Positions 55,956-64,000 of a stretch of 64,000 nt of DNA are shown piece by piece. The stretch is from Delphinus delphis. Taxonomy: Eukaryota > Chordata > Mammalia > Artiodactyla > Delphinidae. The DNA lies in contig NC_082692.2 in the NCBI RefSeq assembly GCF_949987515.2, forward strand, positions 86,995,488 through 87,059,487, read 5' to 3'. The notes beneath the pieces are model-generated. The model saw nothing but the letters and a program-made list of their open reading frames with translations. It was not told the origin of the DNA and made no database searches. The first letter of the stretch is position 1. Each line of letters opens with the position of its first letter. Made by a program: the position numbers and the translations under genes.

Positions 55956-58431
55956 TATACTTATGACAATAATCCTACCAGGCAGATATCGCTAAATCTA
56001 GTCGTTTCATCTTTGTATGAGTCAAGTGATGAAGCCGGGATCGGAACCATAATCTGTTTAAAATCAATCCCCCATCCTTTCTGTTTCCACTGGCAGTGCT
56101 TTGGTACTTGGTGAGTAAATGTGTAGGTAAGTGGTTACACATACGAGATAGGTAGAAGCAACATTTAATAGAACAGTTAGTTGTCTTTATACTGTTAGAC
56201 ACGCAAAGATTTGCTTGTATAAAAGCCAAGAGAAAGAACGGAAAAAGAAAAAAGGCAGGTTGGCACACTGCGGATGCATCTTCAGTACTGTGCACAGATT
56301 TGAAGGATATATGGGTTAAATGGATCTCTTTGAAAAGAGGAGTGCATCATAAAAGAAGAGTTACAACAGCCAACAAATTGGGCAGCTGGTATGCAATTTG
56401 TGACTGTTAACTTTCAAAAGATGATAGCCCCGGAGTTTGGCAGATAAAGATCAAAATGGTGGAGGTTATGCTGCCACCTACTGGTCATCATTTACAGTGA
56501 ACTCGTGCTTCAAGATCTTCAAAAGAAAAAAAAAAAAAATTCCGGAGGCTTGGGTAATCACAGTTACCTATTCTTTTAATTTGCTATTACCTAGCCTTAC
56601 ACATGAAAAACAGTTTTGAAGCTATTCCAAATTTGAAGAAAACTATTACCATGCTTCAAAATTTCCTTTTTTTTTTTTTTGCAAATAAATATAACCATCT
56701 GGAGTTTTTAACTCTTCCTTTCCCTTCCCCGCCTCCCCGCTCCTCCCCACTTCCTTCTCGTGTAGCCGAACCGCTTACTGAAATCTGACAATAGTTTTAG
56801 TTGGCTTTTATTTGATTCACATTCTATCTCCTGTCAAATGACTGCATCAGGATCAGGCTGTATTATGATGGGACTAAATATAATCCTGGACCCCAATCAG
56901 GTCCCGAGTTTCTTCCTCCCTACATCACATCTGTTTCTAGATCAGTGTGGATGGCTCAGCTGAAGATATACAGTTAGGCCAAACTTTGGGATTGGGTGAT
57001 AGTGCTGAGTCAGATACTCCTAGTCTTAAGAAATCTTCAAGAAAGTTCCAGTCATAACCATTGGGGGTAGATTAATCAATACTACCTGCCGGAAATCAGA
57101 ACTTATGCTGCCATCTGGATCAGCCATACATGCCCCAAAGACAATACGGGACATGAGATTTGATATTCTATGACTTGGGCTCTCTGCAAAGGGATCGGAA
57201 CAATAGCTGATGATTTTACAGGGGTATGAATTACACTGCATACCCGTCTGCCCCTACACGTTCAGGCAGTTGGGAGTAAGGAAAGCAACGAGAGCCTTGC
57301 GAAGTAGATGAAGAAGCAAAAAGAAGCGTTTCTACTTCGGTTCATAGAGAGATTGTTTATACAGATACGAGCTTCAGTGGACTTTTAGTGACTGAGGGTA
57401 GAAAGCCCATTATGCGACCTCCCCGCTCCAGGATCTCGCTGCCTAGCTGGGTCACTGTTCAACCTTCAAGCATCTGTGCTCGAAACAGCTCCTTGGATAC
57501 AGCTTACTCGAAATGAATTACATTAACACATATCCATTAACTCATTGATTTAATTATTCACTGAACCAACATAATTGAATACATACTAAGTATCTGATAT
57601 ATTGCTAGGGACACAAAACAGAATGAGAAATGACACCCATCTTCAAAGGATCCATTGCTCTATTTTTGAAGAACTCTTACTGTGTGCCACATACGATGTT
57701 AAACAATTTTATAACTATTATATCTGTCATTCCTTTGTTCAACAGTGTTCAACTCAGGGCCTGCTCTGCGTTAGGCACTGTGCTGAGGGTAAAGATGAAC
57801 TGGTACCCAAGCTGGATGTGGTTCTTGGCCTCACGGATATTGCCGCCATTTGGGAAAGGCAGAAAAGTAAACAAAGAAACACGGCCTGTTTAACTCCTGC
57901 AATTTATTTTAGACACTTAGCATTTGATTTGCTTTGCTGAGAAATTTCTTACTGAGATGGAGCAGAGACCTCTTCCAACCATAAAGGCTGAAGATACTGG
58001 GTACATTTTCCTAGCATCTCTTGCAGCTATGTCATAGGCATGTGAAATAGGTTGTGCCAATCAGATAACACCTTGCTAGACTCTGAATAGGTTCTATTGT
58101 CTCAAGGAAGGGACAAGGCACTTTATTTCTCTGACAGTGGCTGCGATGGGGATAGCATTTTCTTCACCAAAATCTCTCCAAAGCATGATTTTAGCTATTT
58201 TTTCCTGCTGCTGACTTTAAGCTGAATTCTCCAGTCTTCCCAGTGATAGTGGAGGCCTGTTATTACTCTTTTGAAAGTTGCTTTTCTTTTTGGTCAGCCT
58301 GAGTCACTTTTTGCTGAAATGAGTACCCTGATGAGACCCACTGTGACATGGAAGTGACAGGGATGTGGTATCATCAATGCATAGCAATCACTGCCCTCCT
58401 AGAGCAAGTGACATCGACACTTGCATCTTAA
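55956..58431. other. Non-genic sequence, no gene recognised
   Basis: It has A and T runs at 56525-56540 and 56668-56683. Weak likeness to the unnamed ancient repeat lies at 57595-57660 and to MIR at 57690-57800. No exon was recognised. Confidence 0.4.
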
Positions 58432-59347
58432 CATACACAGATGGTCAACAGGCACATGAAAAGATGCTCAACATTGTTAATTACTAGAGAAATGCAAATC
58501 AAAACTACAGTGAGTTGCCACCTCACACCGGTCAGATTGGCCATCATTAAAAAGTCTACAAATAACAGATGCTGGAGAGGGTGTGGAGAAAAGGGAACCC
58601 TCCTACACTGTTGGTGGGAATATAAGTTGGTACAGCCACTATGGAAAACAGTATGGAGGGTTCCTCAAAAAACTAAAAATAGAGTTGCCTTGCCTTATGA
58701 TCCTGCAATCCTACTCCTGGGCATATATCCGGAGAAAACTCTAATTTGAAAAGACACATGCACCCCAGTGTTCATTGTAGCACTATTTACAATAGCCAAG
58801 ACATGGAAGCAACCTAAATGTCCATCAAGAGACAAATGGATAAAGAAGATGTGGTACATATATATGATGAAATACTACTCAGCCATAAAAAAGAATGAAA
58901 TAATGCCATTTGCAGCAACGTGGATGGACCTAGAGATTATCATACTAAGTGAAGTAAGTCAGAAAGTGAAAGACAAATATCATGTGATATCACTTATATG
59001 TGAAATCTAAAATATGACACAAATGAACCCATCTATGAAAAGAAACAGACTCACAGACAGAGAAGAGACTTGTGTTTGCCAAGGGGGAGGGGCTGTGGGG
59101 GGAGGGAAGGACTGGGAGTTTGGGATTAGCAGATGCAAACTATTATATATAGCATGGACAAACAACAAGGTCTTACTGTAGAGCACAGGGAACTATATTC
59201 AATATCCTGTGATAGACCAAGATGGAAAAGAATATTTTAAAAAAGAATGTATATATATGTATAACTGAATCACCTTGCTGTACAGCAGAAATTATCACAG
59301 CATTGTAAATCAACTATACTTCAATAAAATAAATTTTAAAAAACCCA
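58432..59347 (+). mobile_element. Older L1 3' end with decayed target duplication
   Basis: The end of ORF2 (remnants at 58441-58749 and 58768-59010) and the 3' UTR run to an 'aataaaataaattttaaaaaa' tail. The Cys-rich motif reads [16 protein letters not shown]. The flanks cttgcatcttaa (58420-58431) and ctcgtatcttaa (59348-59359) agree at 10 of 12 positions, a probable decayed duplication. Confidence 0.9.
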
Positions 59348-59599
59348 CTCGTATCTTAAAGACTAGTAAAAATTATCCAGCTTAAACGAGTTGGAAGAAG
59401 GGTCCAGAAAAAGGATAACAGGCAGAGGAGCAGCACAGTTGCAAGCACAAGGTAATCCTTTTAGGTACAAATTCTTAGGTCTTTACCTATGAGGACACTG
59501 AGACGGATGAACGACAAATCCAGGTATGATTGTAGATTTCCAATTCACCGTGGCTCTTTGACAATTCAGGACTGGAAATATATTTATTCCAGTAATCTC

Positions 59600-60139
59600 C
59601 AGTGGTATTTTTTCTTAAATTTTTATTTTGAAGTGTCCATATACAGAAAAATGTCCAACCTATAAATGTACAGCTTAAATTATAGAGCCCTCATTTAACT
59701 ACCATTGAGATCAAGGACTTAGAACACCAGGTCCTCCAGAAGACTCCCCTCTAGCCCCTTCCAATCAATACCCTTCCTTCCTCCCCAGAGGTGACCACCA
59801 TCCTGGCTTCCAACACCATAGTGCTTATACGTGTTTTTCCACTTTGTATAAATAGAATAATACATAACGTATTCTTTGGTTTCTGGCCTCCCTCACTGAA
59901 CATTAATTTCCTAAGGTTCATGCATGTCATTTGTAGCTTGTTCATTTGCATTGCTGTACAGTATTAATTGCATAGATTTACTTATATTTTATAGGTGATG
60001 GGCATTTGATTATTTTCAGTTTACAGCAAGTACAAATCATGTTGCTAAACACATTCTTGTACATGTTTCTAGTACGTGTGAATAAATTTGTTGGACATAT
60101 ACATAAGGGTGGAACTGGAAGTCACAGAGTGTGTGTGTG

Positions 60140-60203
<64 letters not shown>

Positions 60204-60445
60204 CTTTAGTGGATAATACCAAATAGTTTTCCAAAATTGCTAAAGCAGTTTAAGTTCCCACCTGCAGTTTATGAAAGTTCCAATTTCTCCATCCTCTGAA
60301 ATATGTGGTATGGTTAATCTTTTTCACTTCAGCCATTCTGGTAGGTGTAATGCTATTCCATGGTGATTGTAATTTGCATTTCCCTGATGACTAATGATGC
60401 TGAGCAACTTTTCATATGTTTATTGGCTGTAGCCCAAGTACTATT
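59600..60445 (-). mobile_element. Old L1M fragment, antisense, with a microsatellite inside
   Basis: 'tttattttgaagtgtccata', 'ccaccatcctggcttccaac', 'ttcatgcatgtcatttgtag' and 'gtaatttgcatttccctgat' are typical antisense L1M text. A compound TG/TA/CA/TA repeat splits it at 60129-60203. Confidence 0.8.
60129..60203. repeat. Compound (GT)(AT)(AC)(AT) microsatellite
   Basis: About 12 bases of GT, 16 of AT, 32 of AC and 16 of AT follow in order. The first three blocks form a long perfect inverted repeat centred near 60149. Confidence 0.95.
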
Positions 60446-62504
60446 TATCAGATGGCCACTTCTTGGCACGTATTTTAGGGTTAAGTGCCTTAAGGATGAA
60501 TGTATAGGATTTCCAAAGAGAGTGAAGTCTTTTTTTTTTTTTTTTGATGCTCCAAGTTCATGGTTTTCATCATGTCTCTTAAGATAGATGCCCTCTAGAT
60601 CTGTGAGGTTCTGTTGTTTCTCAGAAAGTGGCTCTCTTGGGGGCAAACTTTCTGTATGTAGAGTTGGCTCAATAAATGTAGAGAAATCAAGGACAGAGTG
60701 AGGCTAAAGTGGCTGAGGCCCTTGGCTGGGTCACTAATGGTTTCTTGGATGTTGTTTGGTGAACACTGACCTTGACGATATTTGTATTTTCCCCCACATT
60801 CACTGGTAAAAGTCACGATGGACGTGTTACTGTGAATTTACGATGCTCTTTGAGGGGGTTGGGTTAGTTCTGTAATAAAAATTCTGGCATATGGAGACAT
60901 ACGTCTGGTTCCCACACATTTAAGGCTGGAGAGAGCAGAGCTACATTTTCCTAGGTCAGCTTACTGATGTCTCCAGAGATAAAAGGCACCTCCTGATTCA
61001 AGGCTTGCTCTGAAAATATTTCTGGCAAAGGATTTCCAAGTTCCATTCTCCTGGGATGATCAAATTGAGTTCTGTTTTGTCTGCTGTTTTGACAAACACA
61101 CTTTGGCAGGGGAACGGGTTTATTGCAGGGCTTTCTGCTTTGATTTCAAGATTTTTATAATCAGAGGCAAGAAGACAATTGTAATCAGTGAAAAACATTC
61201 ACTCAGAATACAGAGTAGTGTACAAATATACAGTAAGAGAAATTGCAGCCTTACTTTGGGGTTTGGCCAAAGTTCATTACACCTCTCATTGAGAGGTTTT
61301 CAATCAGGTCAAGTCCATAACCCCTACTATCTTTAGCTTTATCCCATGATACATAAATAAGATTCTAGCCTACTGTACCAATGTCATCATGTCCCCAGTC
61401 TCCCAAATATATGGACATCAACTACCAACAACCCTTTGAACAAAGCCCCTTTGTTTTAGCCAGGATTTTGGTTGTGAGCAACAGGCTCTGACTATAGTTA
61501 TCCTAAGGAAGGGGGAATTTATCTAAAGAATATCAGAAACTTACAGACTCAGCAGGAAGCTGGGGACTAGACTTGAAAAACAGACCAGAATCCAGAGGGC
61601 TGCAGAGGCCTGGCATCAAAGACCACAGCAGTGGTCACGTGGCAGGAGGTACAGCCCGTCACGAGCTAGACACATTGAAATCTCTCTTCTGGGAAAACGC
61701 AACTCAAGTAGACACATGAAAATGGGTCTTGGAGTTGATTCATCTCATGGCAGCACCTATGTGAATAAACTCTCCTTGACTTCTACAAAGTAAAGGCTGG
61801 AGCTTTCCTGATTCCCATCTTGACCTATGCATAGTTGTTCATCTCTTCCATGGATTCAGTGGATTACCCGGTACTCTTCCAATAAATGATTTCTATGGCT
61901 GTTGCCAGAGTTTTCTCTTACTTGCAATCTTACTTGAAATCTAACAGAGATGTTAATGATGGTACACGTGGCCCAGGCTTGTGTTCTGCTATAAGAAGGA
62001 TGGGGAGAAAATATCTTTAACCTTTCAGTAAAGCCAGAAGGCTCACGCAGTCCAAGGAGAGGTTCTGCAACTGGCCTACTTCTTGTATCCATCACATGAA
62101 TCACTCCTTGCTTTCACATACGAAGACCCTGGATTCTGGTCAAAGGAACATAAATGGAAGTGGTGTGTGCAACTTCTGGGAAGTATCTTTAAGGAAGTGT
62201 CATGACCTTTTCCTTTATCTCTTCCAGTGGCCTAGAATGAAGCCATGACAGCAAGAACTGAAGCAGATATCTTGAATCATGATGTGAGCTTGAGAACAGA
62301 AGGCAAGAATGGTAGAGAGCAAGACAGTAGGAGTCTAAGTTGCTGGAAAAGTAGAATCCCATTCCAGCTCTGAAATACCTACACAGAATTTCTCATAAGA
62401 AAGAAATAGATTTCTACATTTTGAACAGCTGTTATTCTGTTTTTTGGTAAACTTGCAGCTAAAAGCACAGAGCATTTCAGGCCCAGAAAAGAGAATTCTT
62501 TAGA
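60446..62504. other. Non-genic sequence, no gene recognised
   Basis: A T run lies at 60530-60545. About 61450-61900 has a loose LTR-like feel, but I could not assign it. No exon was recognised. Confidence 0.4.
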
Positions 62505-62680
62505 GTTATGACTTTCAGACTTTAGCACTCAAAAAAAAATCACCTGGAGAGCTTGTTAAAACATAAACCTCTGGATCCCACCCCCAGGGGTAGAACCTGA
62601 GAATTTGTGTTTCTTACCACCTACCAGATGATACAGAAGACCCTTGGACCACACTTGGAGAAGCACTGTTCTAGGGTTTT
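62505..62680 (-). mobile_element. MER5A-like hAT relic
   Basis: 'atcacctggagagcttgtta', 'ctggatcccacccccaggggt', 'gagaatttgtgtttcttacc' and 'cacttggagaagcactgtt' follow MER5A closely. Confidence 0.85.
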
Positions 62681-62689
62681 GAGGCAGAA

Positions 62690-63110
62690 GAAAGTATGGC
62701 ACATTCAAGGAACTGAATCAAGGTTAGTTTGAGAGGATACTGGGAGGCATGGAATAAGGATGGAGAGGTAGGCAGAGGGACAGATCATGCAGGGCTCTGT
62801 AAGCCAGGAAAAGGAATGACAGTCTTCTAAGTGCAGTGGGAAACCAACAATATTGAAGAACCACTGAAGAATATTTCATTCTCTACTACAGGAGAATGGA
62901 TGGCAAAGGACTAGGATGCTACCTCAGTTGGCAAGGCCAGAGAGGCTGGTGGTTTGGTCCAGAGTGGTAACAGTGGAGATCGAGTCAAGATCTATTTTGG
63001 AAGTAAGAATAACAAGTACTTTGCTGACAGATTCATCGCCTGGAATAAAGGAGGAGGAATCAAGGATGATTCCCAGGTTCTTGTCTTGAGCAAATGGGTG
63101 GAACCTTCGT
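62690..63110 (+). repeat. Ancient dispersed repeat (family not named), central and right parts
   Basis: Landmarks are 'agatcatgcagggctctgtaa', 'ctggtggtttggtccagagtg', 'gtaacagtggagatcgagtc' and 'ggaatcaaggatgattccca'. It contains the centre that is absent at 41728-46416. Confidence 0.7.
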
Positions 63111-63560
63111 AAGATACAGTAAGCAGATTCGTATGTGACCAACCACAAGGCAGAATATTTTTTCAGGGATGGTAGTCCACCACTCCCATTTGTAGTCCAC
63201 CTTTTGGATTACCCTTCTACCCCAGCCTATGCACTGCAAATGCCCAATAACCCTCTGGGTGGGTCAACCTCACCCACTTGACATGTCTTCTAAGCACTTG
63301 TGCCTTAGATGTGGTTTAGAATTCTTTTGCCTATTTTCCAGAGATGGTCTCCAAGGCTTTGTTTTTGTGTGTTTGTGTATGTTTATCTTCCATTTGGCAG
63401 GACACACTGTGATTCTTTAGTCTCAGGGCACAGTGAGTTCTCAGAATCCTACAGTTCTGGAGATGTCTGGGTGTCTTGGCCAATGTGTACAAATGGTCTG
63501 TCTTCCAGATCATTCCAATTATAATTGACCGCATTATGGAATGAATATTACAAGAAGAGT
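63111..63560. other. Non-genic sequence, no gene recognised
   Basis: No repeat or exon was recognised with confidence. Confidence 0.4.
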
Positions 63561-63960
63561 TGTTAAACTTTCTTTGGTCTTACCTCCTGTAACTTCCTGT
63601 TGCACATAGGATAATGTCCTAAGTCCTTACCAAGACCCTGTATCATCTGACTCCTAGCTACTCCTCCAGGTTCATCTTGGCTACCACCTTCCCCAATTTC
63701 TTTCCACTTTAGCTTCTCTGTTTACACACTCAATCTGCTTTCTCCTACCTTGGGGCCTTTGTACAAGCTATTAGCTATTTGTAGAAAGCCTTTCCCCACT
63801 GGAAACCCAGCCAACTCCCAATTATGCATGATCAAGCTTGAATAAATGACACTTCCTCAGGGTTACTTTCTGTGTCTTCTCCATCCCCTTTCTCATTCCC
63901 CTAGATTGGACAGACTTCCTTATTAAATTCTCCTGAGGATTCCTTAACAGTATTTTGCAA
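63561..63960 (+). mobile_element. L2-like LINE 3' region
   Basis: 'tgactcctagctactcctcc', 'tttctcctaccttggggcct', 'ttgtacaagctattagc' and 'agcctttccccactggaaac' follow L2 3' text. Confidence 0.65.
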
Positions 63961-64000
63961 GTGTACCGTAGTTTAGTCAGTTATCTATAGGCACTTGTCT

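Noticed and set aside
60006..60234. Frames with alternating Tyr-Ile and Thr-His
   Set aside because: They are translations of the TA/CA microsatellite.

Overview
This is vertebrate nuclear DNA from a mammal, and I find no host gene in it. The best lineage clue is a set of eight tRNA-Glu-derived SINEs of the CHR type, which begin with a 'gggcttccctggtgg' head and carry a tRNA-like A box. CHR SINEs are known from cetaceans, hippos and ruminants. I see no ruminant BovB/ART2 or Bov-tA elements and no pig PRE-1 SINE. A cetacean is therefore most likely, with hippo as the alternative. This is an inference from repeats alone. All longer open frames lie in L1, SINE or simple-repeat sequence.

Layout. 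1-5752 is a nearly full-length L1 on the + strand (5' UTR remnant, ORF1, ORF2, 3' UTR, poly-A), with many stops and catalytic changes. 5796-30500 is old interspersed sequence: L1M/L1ME, MIR, L2, MER5A and MER20 relics, a Tigger-like element, MLT1-type LTRs, three short CHR SINEs and a small young L1 tail with a perfect 15-bp duplication. 29936-37150 holds nested insertions: a CHR SINE inside a hAT relic, a long CHR SINE, and a CHR SINE inside an L2. 37961-38032 is a long G-rich run.

41290-46960 is the most intricate locus. A second L1 on the - strand keeps its 5' end, a two-copy 5' UTR repeat, ORF1 and half of ORF2. It stops about 30 bp after the reverse-transcriptase FADD box and has no 3' end. 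It sits, together with a scrap of an older L1, in the middle of an ancient dispersed repeat that has lost its centre. Another CHR SINE has inserted into its 5' UTR.

46960-64000 holds a 5'-truncated young L1 (50602-51502, - strand), two older L1 3' ends (52330-53596 and 58432-59347, both +), an antisense L1M relic interrupted by a large TG/TA/CA microsatellite, and scattered MIR, L2 and MER5A copies. Between these lie apparently single-copy stretches in which I recognise no exon. One of them carries two adjacent perfect hairpins (54629-54671).

The window reads as a gene desert or a large intron shaped by several ages of retrotransposition. I found no new gene system, CRISPR array or RNA gene. 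The points of interest are rearranged, nested and unusually truncated transposons, plus some unusual-structure DNA. Family names come from remembered consensus sequences and need a repeat-library search to confirm.
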